This document shows positions 48,347 through 57,261 of a DNA stretch of 62,492 nt, piece by piece (position 1 is the stretch's first letter; every line of letters begins with the position of its first letter). Source of the stretch: an uncultured Porphyromonadaceae bacterium (lineage in GTDB: Bacteria; Bacteroidota; Bacteroidia; Bacteroidales; Muribaculaceae); NCBI GenBank assembly GCA_900547825.1, contig URII01000007.1:1-62492 (forward strand). Direction: 5' to 3'. Under the pieces are notes generated by a model, which was not told the origin of the DNA, ran no database searches, and saw only the letters and a list, made by a program, of their open reading frames with translations. Both the position numbers and the translations under genes were made by a program.

Positions 48347-49891
48347 TTACCCGAGTTTGCGCAGCAGTGAGGTCAGGCTCACGTTTTCGTGGATGAGACG
48401 GTGAAGGTCGGCTATCTTGACACGTGTCTGCTCCATGGAGTCGCGTTCACGCAGTGTCACGGTGCTGTCTTCAAGCGTCTGGTGGTCCACTGTGATGCAG
48501 TAAGGAGTGCCTATGGCGTCCTGACGGCGGTAACGCTTGCCGATAGAGTCCTTTTCCTCGTAATGGGTTGCGAAATCGAATTTCAGATCGTTTACTATCT
48601 CGCGGGCTTTTTCGGGGAGTCCGTCCTTACGTACAAGCGGCATAACGGCGCATTTTACCGGGGCCAGGGGAGCGGGAAGATGGAGAACCACACGCTTGTC
48701 GCCTCCATCCAGTTCCTGTTCCTCATAGCTTGAACACAGCACGGACAGGAACATGCGGTCAACGCCGATAGATGTTTCTATAACATACGGAGTGTAGCTT
48801 TCGTTGAGTTCAGGATCAAAATACTGTATTTTTTTGCCTGAGAATTTTTCGTGCTGTGACAGGTCGAAATCCGTGCGTGAATGAATTCCTTCCACTTCTT
48901 TGAATCCGAAAGGCATTTCAAATTCAATATCGGTGGCGGCATTGGCGTAATGGGCAAGTTTTTCGTGGTCGTGATAGCGGTATTTGCTGTCTCCGAGCCC
49001 CAATGCCCTATGCCATTTCAGGCGGGTTTCTTTCCATTTGCCGAACCATTCCAGCTCGCTGCCGGGTCGCACGAAAAACTGCATCTCCATCTGCTCGAAT
49101 TCACGCATGCGGAATATGAACTGACGTGCCACTATCTCGTTGCGGAAAGCCTTGCCTATCTGTGCTATTCCGAACGGAATACGCATGCGTCCGGTTTTCT
49201 GTACGTTAAGATAGTTGACAAATATGCCCTGTGCCGTTTCGGGGCGCAGATAAACTGTCATGGCGCCGTCGGCGGTGCTGCCCATCTCGGTTTTGAACAT
49301 AAGGTTGAACTGGCGCACTTCGGTCCAGTTTTTTGTACCTGACACCGGGCACACTATTTCTTCCTCAATGATAATGTTGCGCAGTTCATTGAGGTCGTTG
49401 TCGTTCATCGCTTTGGCGAAGCGGCTGTGGAGTGCCTCGCGTTTTTCAACGTAACCCTTTACGCGTTCGTTGGTCTGGCGGTACATTTCCTCGTCAAAGC
49501 TCTCGCCGAAACGCTTACGGGCCTTGGCCACCTCTTTGTCTATCTTCTCGTCGATTTTTGCTATGGCATCCTCGATCAGCACATCGGCACGGTAGCGCTT
49601 CTTGGAGTCGCGGTTGTCGATAAGCGGGTCGTTGAATGCGTCCACATGCCCCGAGGCTTTCCATATGGTGGGGTGCATGAAGATAGCCGAGTCTATACCC
49701 ACTATGTTTTCGTGGAGCAGGGTCATGGAGTCCCACCAGTAGCGTTTTATGTTGTTTTTGAGTTCCACGCCGTTCTGTCCGTAGTCATACACGGCTGAAA
49801 GGCCGTCGTAGATCTCGCTTGACTGGAACACGAAACCGTATTCCTTGGCGTGGGACACTATTTTCTTGAACACTTCGTCTTGTGATGCCAT
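48347..49891 (-). CDS. glyS: Glycyl-tRNA synthetase, dimeric (eukaryote-like) type
   Basis: This class II synthetase charges tRNA-Gly. At 514 residues it is the alpha2 type, not the bacterial alpha2-beta2 type. Motif 1 lies in MTVYLRPETAQGIFVNYL, motif 2 in GIAQIGKAFRNEIVARQFIF, and motif 3 in YVIETSIGVDRMFLSVL. A short anticodon-binding domain occupies the C-terminal about 110 residues (APVKCAVMPLVRKDGLPEKA and onward). It starts 36 bases after the purL stop on the same strand and has no clear promoter in that gap, so it may be read from purL. Confidence 0.96.
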   Translation of the reverse strand: MASQDEVFKKIVSHAKEYGFVFQSSEIYDGLSAVYDYGQNGVELKNNIKRYWWDSMTLLHENIVGIDSAIFMHPTIWKASGHVDAFNDPLIDNRDSKKRYRADVLIEDAIAKIDEKIDKEVAKARKRFGESFDEEMYRQTNERVKGYVEKREALHSRFAKAMNDNDLNELRNIIIEEEIVCPVSGTKNWTEVRQFNLMFKTEMGSTADGAMTVYLRPETAQGIFVNYLNVQKTGRMRIPFGIAQIGKAFRNEIVARQFIFRMREFEQMEMQFFVRPGSELEWFGKWKETRLKWHRALGLGDSKYRYHDHEKLAHYANAATDIEFEMPFGFKEVEGIHSRTDFDLSQHEKFSGKKIQYFDPELNESYTPYVIETSIGVDRMFLSVLCSSYEEQELDGGDKRVVLHLPAPLAPVKCAVMPLVRKDGLPEKAREIVNDLKFDFATHYEEKDSIGKRYRRQDAIGTPYCITVDHQTLEDSTVTLRERDSMEQTRVKIADLHRLIHENVSLTSLLRKLG

Positions 49892-49927
49892 ATCTATATA
49901 TAATTATATGTGTGACTGGGAAGTCGG

Positions 49928-52900
49928 TTATTTCTTTATGTTGTTTTCAATCCAGCGCCGTGCGTTGACAAATGCCGTAGCCCACGGTGTGATCTCGTTG
50001 TTTCTGCGGTTGTATGGATAATATCCGCACTGCCAGGGGAATATAGTGCGCTCCAAGTGGGGCATCATGGCCACATGCCTTCCGTCGGCTGAGGCGATAC
50101 CGGCCACTGCGCCACGCGATCCGTTGGGGTTGCCCGGATAGGATGCGTAATTGTAACGCATCACCACGTTGTAGCGGCTCACAGGGTAGGGCAGATTGAA
50201 TTTACCTTCGCCGTGTGCCACCCATATGCCGAGACGCAGTCCGGAAAGCGAGCCGAACATCACGGATTCGTTCTTCTCTACTTTCACGCCGAGGAATGCA
50301 GATTCGAATTTATGGCTTGTGTTATGCTCCATGACCGGTTTGCGGTCATCGTCGGGAGTAATGAGGCCAAGCTCTATCATGAGCTGGCAACCGTTGCATA
50401 CGCCGAGTGAGAGCGTGTCGGTGCGTTCATAGAACCGGCGCAGAGCCTTGCGGCACTGTTCGTTCCACATAAATCCGCTCGCCCAGCCTTTTGCCGATCC
50501 CAGCACGTCGGAATTGGAGAAGCCGCCGCAGAACACTATCATGTTGACATCATCAAGAGTCTCGCGGCCGGTCATGAGGTCGGTCATATGCACGTCCTTT
50601 ACATCGAATCCGGCGGCATACAGCGATAATGCCATCTCGCGGTCGCCGTTTACACCTTTTTCGCGGATTATGGCCGCTTTGATACCTGTGCGCTGGTGGC
50701 GCAGGCTTACACCGTAATCCTCCATCTTGCCTGTGAATGATGCCGGAATGGAATAATTGAGGGGCTGACGCGCGAAGTTGGCGAAACGTTCGGCTGCGCA
50801 TTTTTCTCCGCTCTGAAGCTTGTCGAGAAGATAGGACGGTTCATACCATATTTCACGCATTTTGTCAATGTCGACATACAGTGTGTCATCGGCAGTCTTT
50901 ACCGAGATCATCCGTTCGGCAGCAGTGGTTACGCCTATGCGGCGGAATATCACACCGGCTGCGTCAAGCTCTTTTTCCATTCCTTCGCGCGATGCAGGAC
51001 TTATGGCTGCCACCACTGCCGGATTCTCGGCAAAGAGGATTTTCAGCGTGTCGGTGATACCGTCGGCCGTGAATGCGCTGAGATCTATATCCATACCACC
51101 CTTTGTGTTGGCGAATGTCATTTCAAGCAGGGTGGTGATCAGACCTCCGGCGCTTACGTCGTGGAGTGCGCGCAGAGTGCCGCGCTTCACGAGTTTCTGC
51201 ACCGCGCTGAAAGCCTTGACAAACTTGTCGGGCGAAGCCACCGTGGGTGCCTCACTGCCTATGGCACCGAGTGCCTGACAAAGTGCGGAGCCTCCGAGGC
51301 GGAGAGCATCGGAAGAGAAATCTATGTAATAGAGATCAAGCACAGCCCCTTGTTTAACAACAGGCGATACGATCTTGCGTATGTCGCTCACCTCACCTGC
51401 CGCAGAGATTATGACCGTGCCGGGAGCATATACTTTGTCGTCGCCATATTTCTGGGTCATTGACAGGGAGTCCTTGCCGGTGGGAATGTTCACACCTATG
51501 GCACATGCGAAGTCGCTGCATGCCTCCACGGCTTTGTAGAGCGCCGCATCCTCCCCTTCGTTTTTGCAGGGCCACATCCAGTTGGCGCTCAGCGACACGG
51601 AGCCGAGTCCTGATTTAAGCGGCGCGCCTACTATGTTGGTCAGCGACTCGGCAATTGCCATAACCGAGCCTTTGGCTGAATCGGCCAATGCCACCTGAGG
51701 TGCGTGACCTATGGAGGTGGCTATACCGCTTTTTCCGCGATAGTCGAGCGCTACGGCGCCGCAGTCGCTTAACGGAAGCTGAAGCGGTCCCTGGCATTGC
51801 TGGCGGGCTACTTTGCCGGTGATAGAGCGGTCTACTTTGTTTGTGAGCCAGTCCTTGCATGCCACGGCCTCCAACCGCAGCACATCGGCAAGATATTCGT
51901 TTATACGCGAGGGATCAAGTTCCGGGTCCTTATAACTTAAAGTCACCGTTTTGTCGGTCATCACCGTTTTGGGCGAGTTTCCGAACATATCGGCCATGGC
52001 CAGATCGATGGGGCGTGTGCCGTCGGCAGTCTCGAATACGAAGCGGTCATCACCCGTGGTTTCGCCCACAACATAGAACGGCGCCCTCTCGCGGTCGGCA
52101 ATCTCTTTGACCAAAGGCACATCGGCTGCATTGATCACCATGCCCATGCGTTCCTGACTTTCGTTGCCTACTATCTCTTTGAGTGACAGTGTAGGATCGC
52201 CTACCGGCAGTGCGTCAATGTCAATTTTGCCGCCGGTGGCTTCCACCAGTTCGGACAGTGCATTGAGGTGGCCGCCTGCACCGTGGTCGTGGATCGACAC
52301 TATGGGGTTGCCGGGATTTTCAGCAAGTGCGCGGATCACATTCGACACTCGTTTCTGCATTTCCGGATTGGCCCGCTGAACGGCATTAAGTTCTATGGAG
52401 TTGTCATATTGCCCGGTTGCTACCGAGGATACTGCTCCACCGCCCATACCTATGCGGTAGTTGTCGCCGCCCATAAGCACCACTTTCTGTCCCGGTTCGG
52501 GAATGCCTTTTATGGCGTCGCGCGCTGCGGCATAACCAACACCTCCGGCAAGCATTATCACCTTGTCGTAGGCATACATACGGCCGTTTTCATCGTGTTC
52601 GAATGTAAGGACGGAACCGCATATCAGCGGTTGGCCGAACTTATTGCCAAAGTCAGATGCTCCGTTTGAAGCCTTTATAAGAATTTCGGCGGGTGTCTGG
52701 TAGAGCCATACGCGGGGATTCAGCATCATGGCCGCACGCATATCGGGCGAAAGACGCGGGTATGAGGTCATATAGACCGCTGTACCTGCGAGCGGGAGGC
52801 TGGCTTTGCCGCCTCCGAGGCGGTCGCGGATCTCACCGCCGGAACCTGTGGACGCTCCGTTGAACGGTTCCACAGTGGTAGGGAAATTATGGGTCTCGGC

Positions 52901-53635
52901 TTTAAGCGATATCACGGTGTCCATATCCTCCACATCGAAAAAGTCGGGACGTTCCGGATGGGTAGGGTAGAACTGCTGGATTTTCGGCCCTTTAACGAAA
53001 GCCACATTATCCTTATAGGCGGAAACCAATCCGCGTGAATTGACTTTGGAAGTTTTTTTGATGAGCTGGAACAGCGACATGGGCTTTTCTTCCCCGTCGA
53101 TTACGAATGTGCCGTTGAAAATTTTGTGACGGCAGTGTTCGGAGTTCACTTGTGAGAATCCGAACACCTCGCTGTCGGTAAGCGGACGTCCGATCCGCTC
53201 CGATAGTTCTGCAAGATATTTTTCCTCATCAGGACTGAGTGCCAGGCCTTCCGAACGGTTGTATTCGCTTATATTGTCGATATGTACTATCGGTTCAGGC
53301 TTGCGGTTTATGGCGAAAACCTTGGAGTTCAAGCCGTCGTACATGCGCTGGAGCATTTTGTCGGGAGCGGCGTCACCATCTTTGTGGCGGTTGAACTGTT
53401 CTATGCGGGTTATGCCTTCTATTCCCATGTTCTGGGTTATTTCCACAGCATTGGTGCTCCAGGGAGTTATCATCTCCTTGCGGGGGCCCACAAAACGGCC
53501 TTTCATCGATGTGGCGCTCAAAGGTTTTGCGCCACCGAAAAGCCATGAAAGTTTTTCGTTCTCTTCAGCGGAAAATTTGTGGGTTGTCTCGACGGCGTAT
53601 ACCGTATCGGCCCCTTTTTTGAAAAATATGACCAT
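49928..53635 (-). CDS. purL: Phosphoribosylformylglycinamidine synthase, large type
   Basis: This single-chain PurL of 1235 residues converts FGAR and glutamine to FGAM in purine synthesis. The N-terminal region and two synthase repeats span residues about 1-960, with FSQVNSEHCRHKIFNGTF and GGKIDIDALPVGDPTLSLKE. The C-terminal glutaminase domain (about 970-1235) has FCGGFSNSDVLGSAKGWASG, the nucleophile Cys in SLGVCNGCQLMIELG, and the His/Glu pair in the last 60 residues (PHLERTIFPWQCGYY). Length and order fit the large type, as opposed to separate purS/L/Q. It has its own divergent promoter. Confidence 0.97.
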   Translation of the reverse strand: MVIFFKKGADTVYAVETTHKFSAEENEKLSWLFGGAKPLSATSMKGRFVGPRKEMITPWSTNAVEITQNMGIEGITRIEQFNRHKDGDAAPDKMLQRMYDGLNSKVFAINRKPEPIVHIDNISEYNRSEGLALSPDEEKYLAELSERIGRPLTDSEVFGFSQVNSEHCRHKIFNGTFVIDGEEKPMSLFQLIKKTSKVNSRGLVSAYKDNVAFVKGPKIQQFYPTHPERPDFFDVEDMDTVISLKAETHNFPTTVEPFNGASTGSGGEIRDRLGGGKASLPLAGTAVYMTSYPRLSPDMRAAMMLNPRVWLYQTPAEILIKASNGASDFGNKFGQPLICGSVLTFEHDENGRMYAYDKVIMLAGGVGYAAARDAIKGIPEPGQKVVLMGGDNYRIGMGGGAVSSVATGQYDNSIELNAVQRANPEMQKRVSNVIRALAENPGNPIVSIHDHGAGGHLNALSELVEATGGKIDIDALPVGDPTLSLKEIVGNESQERMGMVINAADVPLVKEIADRERAPFYVVGETTGDDRFVFETADGTRPIDLAMADMFGNSPKTVMTDKTVTLSYKDPELDPSRINEYLADVLRLEAVACKDWLTNKVDRSITGKVARQQCQGPLQLPLSDCGAVALDYRGKSGIATSIGHAPQVALADSAKGSVMAIAESLTNIVGAPLKSGLGSVSLSANWMWPCKNEGEDAALYKAVEACSDFACAIGVNIPTGKDSLSMTQKYGDDKVYAPGTVIISAAGEVSDIRKIVSPVVKQGAVLDLYYIDFSSDALRLGGSALCQALGAIGSEAPTVASPDKFVKAFSAVQKLVKRGTLRALHDVSAGGLITTLLEMTFANTKGGMDIDLSAFTADGITDTLKILFAENPAVVAAISPASREGMEKELDAAGVIFRRIGVTTAAERMISVKTADDTLYVDIDKMREIWYEPSYLLDKLQSGEKCAAERFANFARQPLNYSIPASFTGKMEDYGVSLRHQRTGIKAAIIREKGVNGDREMALSLYAAGFDVKDVHMTDLMTGRETLDDVNMIVFCGGFSNSDVLGSAKGWASGFMWNEQCRKALRRFYERTDTLSLGVCNGCQLMIELGLITPDDDRKPVMEHNTSHKFESAFLGVKVEKNESVMFGSLSGLRLGIWVAHGEGKFNLPYPVSRYNVVMRYNYASYPGNPNGSRGAVAGIASADGRHVAMMPHLERTIFPWQCGYYPYNRRNNEITPWATAFVNARRWIENNIKK

Positions 53636-53686
53636 GTATTTGTTCGCTATTCAGGTGATGGTGAATTCGGAATCTGATTTATCGGG

Positions 53687-53718
53687 CAAAATTAATCATT
53701 TTTGGCCGCTTATTCAAA
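53687..53718 (-). promoter_or_regulatory. Promoter of purL
   Basis: Minus-strand TTTG (53715-53718), a 20-base spacer and TAATTTTG (53687-53694). The leader is about 48 bases. It is back to back with the promoter of the next gene. Confidence 0.8.
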
Positions 53719-53725
53719 ACCTCAC

Positions 53726-53756
53726 TTTGATAATTTGACCGCTTCGCTTAACTTTG
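53726..53756 (+). promoter_or_regulatory. Promoter of the secreted unknown protein, leaderless
   Basis: TTTG (53726-53729), a 19-base spacer and TAACTTTG (53749-53756). The -7 box ends 4 bases before the ATG at 53761, so the mRNA is predicted to begin about one base before the start codon. Confidence 0.75.
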
Positions 53757-53760
53757 CAGT

Positions 53761-54201
53761 ATGAAGAAGATTATATTGTTTTTTGTGGCAGCTTTGTCCG
53801 GGATAATTGCCAATGCGCAATTTCAGGAAGGAATCTACGAGTGTCCGGAGATACCGGGCATTGAGTTGCAGGCGATAATACATTGGGAGAATGCCGAGGG
53901 TGGCTATAATCACAATAGCCCGGATAAAAGTGTTGTAAACGGCGATTTCACTATTATAAATTCTGACGGGATGGTAACCGATCAGTTCAGAATATATAGA
54001 TATGCCTTTTCTGATGAGGAAGGTTTCCTCATCTTTATTCCGGTGCCGTATGACAGTTTGCATACTGGCGTTATATTGGCTTTTGACCATACGGATGGCA
54101 TGAAGCTGTTTGATGTAACCGGATTCCCATCCGGCGATGTCAATATTCCCGATGGGTGGCGCACTTTTATCGGACAGAATTTCACCCGTATAAATAATTG
54201 A
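53761..54201 (+). CDS. Small exported protein of unknown function
   Basis: I do not recognise this 146-residue protein. It has a clear signal peptide (MKKIILFFVAALSGIIANAQ) and a mature part of about 126 residues that looks beta-rich, with FQEGIYECPEIPGIELQAII, DGMVTDQFRIYRYAFSDEEG and DVTGFPSGDVNIPDGWRTFI. It has one Cys, in the mature N-terminal part, and no lipobox. It is monocistronic, transcribed divergently from purL and followed by a hairpin before ridA. Confidence 0.8.
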   Translation: MKKIILFFVAALSGIIANAQFQEGIYECPEIPGIELQAIIHWENAEGGYNHNSPDKSVVNGDFTIINSDGMVTDQFRIYRYAFSDEEGFLIFIPVPYDSLHTGVILAFDHTDGMKLFDVTGFPSGDVNIPDGWRTFIGQNFTRINN

Positions 54202-54235
54202 TGTATACTGTCAGTGAAGCACCTCATAAATAGAA

Positions 54236-54263
54236 CGACTCCGGGGCATGGGCTCCGGAGTCG
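54236..54263. terminator. Hairpin between convergent genes
   Basis: A 9-bp GC-rich stem (54236-54244 with 54255-54263) lies between the stops of the secreted protein gene (54201) and ridA (54286). It could serve both transcripts; no long T run is seen. Confidence 0.6.
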
Positions 54264-54285
54264 GGGGATACACTTGCTATTTATA

Positions 54286-54660
54286 TCAGCGGGCTGCTAT
54301 AACCTCTATTTCCACGAGGGCTTTCTTGGGAAGTTCCTTTACAGCTACGGCTGAACGGGCGGGGAACGGCTCACGGAATTCGTTGCCGTAAACCTCATTC
54401 ATTTCAGCAAAGAGACTCATGTCGGCAAGGAAAACGGTGGTTTTTACAACGTTCTCGATAGTGAGGCCGGCTTCTTCAAGGAGAGCCTTGACGTTGGCTA
54501 TTGACTGTGCGGTCTGAGCCTTGATGCCTTCGGGCATTTCGCCGGTGGCGGGATTCAGAGGTATCTGACCGGAGCAATACACGAGGTTGCCGAGATCAAT
54601 AGCCTGGCTGTAGGGGCCTATAGCACCCGGAGCCTTAGTGGTGGCAATTACTTTTTTCAT
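54286..54660 (-). CDS. ridA: RidA family reactive intermediate deaminase
   Basis: RidA hydrolyses reactive enamine/imine intermediates released by PLP enzymes such as threonine dehydratase, to 2-oxoacids and ammonia. The 124-residue protein starts MKKVIATTKAPGAIGPYSQA and has LVYCSGQIPLNPATGEMPEG, then VVKTTVFLADMSLFAEMNEV and FPARSAVAVKELPKKALVEI; the Arg in PARSA and the Glu near the end are the active site. It is 32 bases downstream of the YihY-like gene on the same strand. Confidence 0.95.
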   Translation of the reverse strand: MKKVIATTKAPGAIGPYSQAIDLGNLVYCSGQIPLNPATGEMPEGIKAQTAQSIANVKALLEEAGLTIENVVKTTVFLADMSLFAEMNEVYGNEFREPFPARSAVAVKELPKKALVEIEVIAAR

Positions 54661-54692
54661 GGATGTTTGGTTTGTTAATGTTGGGTTGTTAT

Positions 54693-56105
54693 TTAGTTTG
54701 GGTTATCCGAATTGTTATCTGGGTTTTTAGGCGCAGTTTTATCAAGCGGGCATGTCACATCTATATCAATGTCGATTACCAGGATTTTGTCGCCGTGCTG
54801 TTCGGTCACTTTATCCATATTGTCGGATACGTCCACTACCCCTTTGAACCTTTTTTTGAAGCCGGGTATGAAGTGTGAACTCCCGTAGGCCTGACTCTTT
54901 TCCCACACTTCTCCCACGGTGAGGCTTTCCACCGGCACGGCCGGTTGCACCGGACTTTCGGAGTCGTCAGCTGTGGCGAGCCGTGATATGATACCTATAC
55001 CTTCCATGCGTACAAGGATATCTCCTACAAGATGTGCAGGGAGCTGGAATTCCCGGGCAATCTCTATGGCCGACAATGGCCTGAGCCGCCGGGCAAAGCG
55101 TTTGCATACTATCGCCACTACGGCTATGGTGACTTTGCGGCGGTAGACAGGCGATATGCCTTCAACGTCGCCGATAAAGCTGAGCTCGAACACATTCTGT
55201 GACGCATAGCACACCAATGCGCCGGCGAGGGTTATAAGCCACACAAGCTGAAGCCATATGAGAAGCAATGGCAGGAATGAGAAGCTACCGTAAATGGCAT
55301 TGTATTTCGATACATAGAGCTGTCCGCTGACAAACAGCCATTGCAACACCTGAAAGGCGAAACCGGCGAGCACTCCTGCCATGAGGGCGTTGGTGAACTT
55401 TACTTTGGTGTTGGGTATGAGCATGTAGACGCCTGTGAAAAACAGCCATGTGAAAACATACGACAAGCCGTCAAGCAACACTTCCAATGCCGGGGTGATG
55501 GAGCCGAATATCGGCATATGGGCTATCGTCGACATGAATATAGACAGTCCGCTACCGCAGATCATAAGAACCGGAAGCACCAAAAGGATGGCTAAATAAT
55601 CAGTGATTTTGCGCCATATGGTGCGTCCGGAGCGTATGGACCATATCTTGTTGAACGAATCTTCCACATTGCCGAGCAGCGATATGAGGGTCCACAGCAG
55701 GAAAACGATACCGATACCAACAAATAGGCCTTCGCTTGACTGGGCTGTGTAGCGTTCAGCGAATGAGAGTGCGGTTGTTATGGCCTGCCGTTGTGCCGGG
55801 AAATAGTTAAGCAGCTGTGTCTGCATCAGGTTCTGGAAGCCGAATCCGCGCCCTATGGCGAACACCAGAGCCAGCATAGGCACAATGGCGAGCACTGTGT
55901 TGTAAGTCAGCGATGCGGCACGCACCTGCAAGTCAGTGCTCATAAATGAACGGATAGATATATTAAGCACTTTCGCGGCCGTGACTTTGAACGAATGGCG
56001 CGGATCATGCCATACCCCACGGGTGATATAGTCCCACTGCCGCATGGCAAAGGCCTGGACGCGGCTTATCAGCGAAGGTCGGGATGTGGAGGCTGGATCG
56101 TTCAT
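54693..56105 (-). CDS. YihY-family membrane protein with C-terminal extension
   Basis: This 470-residue membrane protein belongs to the YihY/virulence-factor-BrkB family. Six hydrophobic segments lie in the N-terminal about 310 residues, with LQVRAASLTYNTVLAIVPML and WRKITDYLAILLVLPVLMIC. After the membrane domain comes about 70 residues resembling a winged helix (LRPLSAIEIAREFQLPAHLV, then GDILVRMEGIGIISRL), and a polar, acidic tail ending in NPDNNSDNPN. YihY was once called RNase BN, which is now known to be wrong. Function is unknown. A TAATTTTG box (56132-56139, minus) is a possible -7 element. Confidence 0.82.
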   Translation of the reverse strand: MNDPASTSRPSLISRVQAFAMRQWDYITRGVWHDPRHSFKVTAAKVLNISIRSFMSTDLQVRAASLTYNTVLAIVPMLALVFAIGRGFGFQNLMQTQLLNYFPAQRQAITTALSFAERYTAQSSEGLFVGIGIVFLLWTLISLLGNVEDSFNKIWSIRSGRTIWRKITDYLAILLVLPVLMICGSGLSIFMSTIAHMPIFGSITPALEVLLDGLSYVFTWLFFTGVYMLIPNTKVKFTNALMAGVLAGFAFQVLQWLFVSGQLYVSKYNAIYGSFSFLPLLLIWLQLVWLITLAGALVCYASQNVFELSFIGDVEGISPVYRRKVTIAVVAIVCKRFARRLRPLSAIEIAREFQLPAHLVGDILVRMEGIGIISRLATADDSESPVQPAVPVESLTVGEVWEKSQAYGSSHFIPGFKKRFKGVVDVSDNMDKVTEQHGDKILVIDIDIDVTCPLDKTAPKNPDNNSDNPN

Positions 56106-56157
56106 TGTCGGTGTGTCCGGTTAGTCTATTGCAAAATTAAGAAAAAAAGTGTGACAA

Positions 56158-56189
56158 TTTGACCGTTATAAATAAAAAAAGTACCTTTG
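56158..56189 (+). promoter_or_regulatory. Promoter of the outer-membrane barrel gene
   Basis: TTTG (56158-56161), a 20-base spacer and TACCTTTG (56182-56189) fit the consensus exactly. The leader is about 79 bases, AT-rich. Confidence 0.8.
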
Positions 56190-56271
56190 TCACGGATTTA
56201 TAAAACGCTTAAAAGCTGTAATGGTTCTATAAACTGTTGAAAATATATTTGTTAACAATATTAATATACGT

Positions 56272-56880
56272 ATGAAGAAGTTTGGACTTACTCTTGTGAT
56301 TGCTGCGATATTCGCTGTGATACCTTCATTTAATGCAGCCGCACAATTCCATTGGGGACCTAAGGTAGGTGTGGCCATCAACTCATTGCATTTCAGTGCC
56401 GATGATCTGGATTCCGACAACCGCGCAGGTTTCACAGGCGGCTTGATGTGTGAATTTACCGCTCCTGTGCTTGGCATTGGTTTTGATGCGTCGGTTATGT
56501 ACGTGCGCCGTGACCTGAAAGCTGAAAAGGCTGACGGATCTGATCTCGTACGCCATAGAGACTATATCGAGATCCCGGTGAACTTCAAATATAAGATAGG
56601 CATTCCTGCAATAGGCAAGATTCTTACTCCGTTTGTGACCACAGGTCCTTCGGTTTCATTCCTTACTTCACGTAAAAGCATCAATGCCGCTCTTAAAAAC
56701 AAGGAGGTGGATGCTGCCTGGAACTTCGGTTTCGGTGTACAGCTGTTCAACAAAGTGCAGGTGGCCGCATCATACGGGCTTGGCCTGAGCAAGTCGATTA
56801 CCGAAAAGGCCGGGTTTGAGCAGGTGGATATTGACGGCAAGACACGTTGCTGGACAGTTACCGCAGCTTATATTTTCTGA
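56272..56880 (+). CDS. Small outer-membrane beta-barrel protein
   Basis: This 202-residue protein has a signal peptide (MKKFGLTLVIAAIFAVIPSF, cleaved near AAAQ). The mature part is built of alternating strands with Gly- and aromatic-rich turns such as GPKVGVAINSLHFSAD, TGGLMCEFTAPVLGIGFDAS, YIEIPVNFKYKIGIPAIG, VAASYGLGLSKSITE and a closing strand ending in AAYIF, the terminal Phe typical of OMPs folded by BamA. It resembles the porin/OmpX-like 'outer membrane beta-barrel' group. Function unknown; probably a small structural porin-like protein. Confidence 0.83.
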   Translation: MKKFGLTLVIAAIFAVIPSFNAAAQFHWGPKVGVAINSLHFSADDLDSDNRAGFTGGLMCEFTAPVLGIGFDASVMYVRRDLKAEKADGSDLVRHRDYIEIPVNFKYKIGIPAIGKILTPFVTTGPSVSFLTSRKSINAALKNKEVDAAWNFGFGVQLFNKVQVAASYGLGLSKSITEKAGFEQVDIDGKTRCWTVTAAYIF

Positions 56881-56901
56881 GATAAAAAAAGCGGGGAATA
56901 A

Positions 56902-56934
56902 TTTGTGAATGTAGCTGAAAAAATCCTACATTTG
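56902..56934 (+). promoter_or_regulatory. Promoter of the ferredoxin gene
   Basis: TTTG (56902-56905), a 21-base spacer and TACATTTG (56927-56934). The leader is about 60 bases. Confidence 0.78.
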
Positions 56935-56998
56935 CACCCGTCAAGGCAGAGTCCTTGTCCTTATAATAAGACACAATTAATTTAATCAACCAACAATC

Positions 56999-57169
56999 AT
57001 GGCTTACGTTATCACTGACAATTGTGTAGCTTGCGGAACATGTCTTCCCGTTTGTCCCGTTGAAGCTATCTCTGAAGGCGAAATCTATCACATCGATCCC
57101 GATACTTGCATTGAGTGCGGATCATGTGCCGAAGTTTGCCCCAACGACGCTATCATCCCCGGCGAATAA
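56999..57169 (+). CDS. 2[4Fe-4S] ferredoxin
   Basis: This 56-residue ferredoxin was found by reading the sequence directly, as it is very short. It starts MAYVITDNCVACGTCLPVCP and has a second CIECGSCAEVCPNDAI set, so two CxxCxxCxxxCP clusters bind two [4Fe-4S] centres. It carries electrons at low potential, for example for pyruvate:ferredoxin oxidoreductase or hydrogenase in anaerobes. The codons are strongly biased to C-ending forms, as in highly expressed genes. It has its own promoter and terminator. Confidence 0.95.
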   Translation: MAYVITDNCVACGTCLPVCPVEAISEGEIYHIDPDTCIECGSCAEVCPNDAIIPGE

Positions 57170-57192
57170 TCCGGAACGATAGTAAAGAAAAA

Positions 57193-57228
57193 TAATGCGA
57201 CTGCTGTTATGGCGGTCGCATTACTTTT
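57193..57228 (+). terminator. Rho-independent terminator of the ferredoxin gene
   Basis: A perfect 9-bp stem (57193-57201 with 57215-57223) is followed by a T-rich run. It lies 24 bases past the ferredoxin stop. Confidence 0.9.
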
Positions 57229-57261
57229 TATATTATGTGTTCCTATGATGGTACCCGGCGG

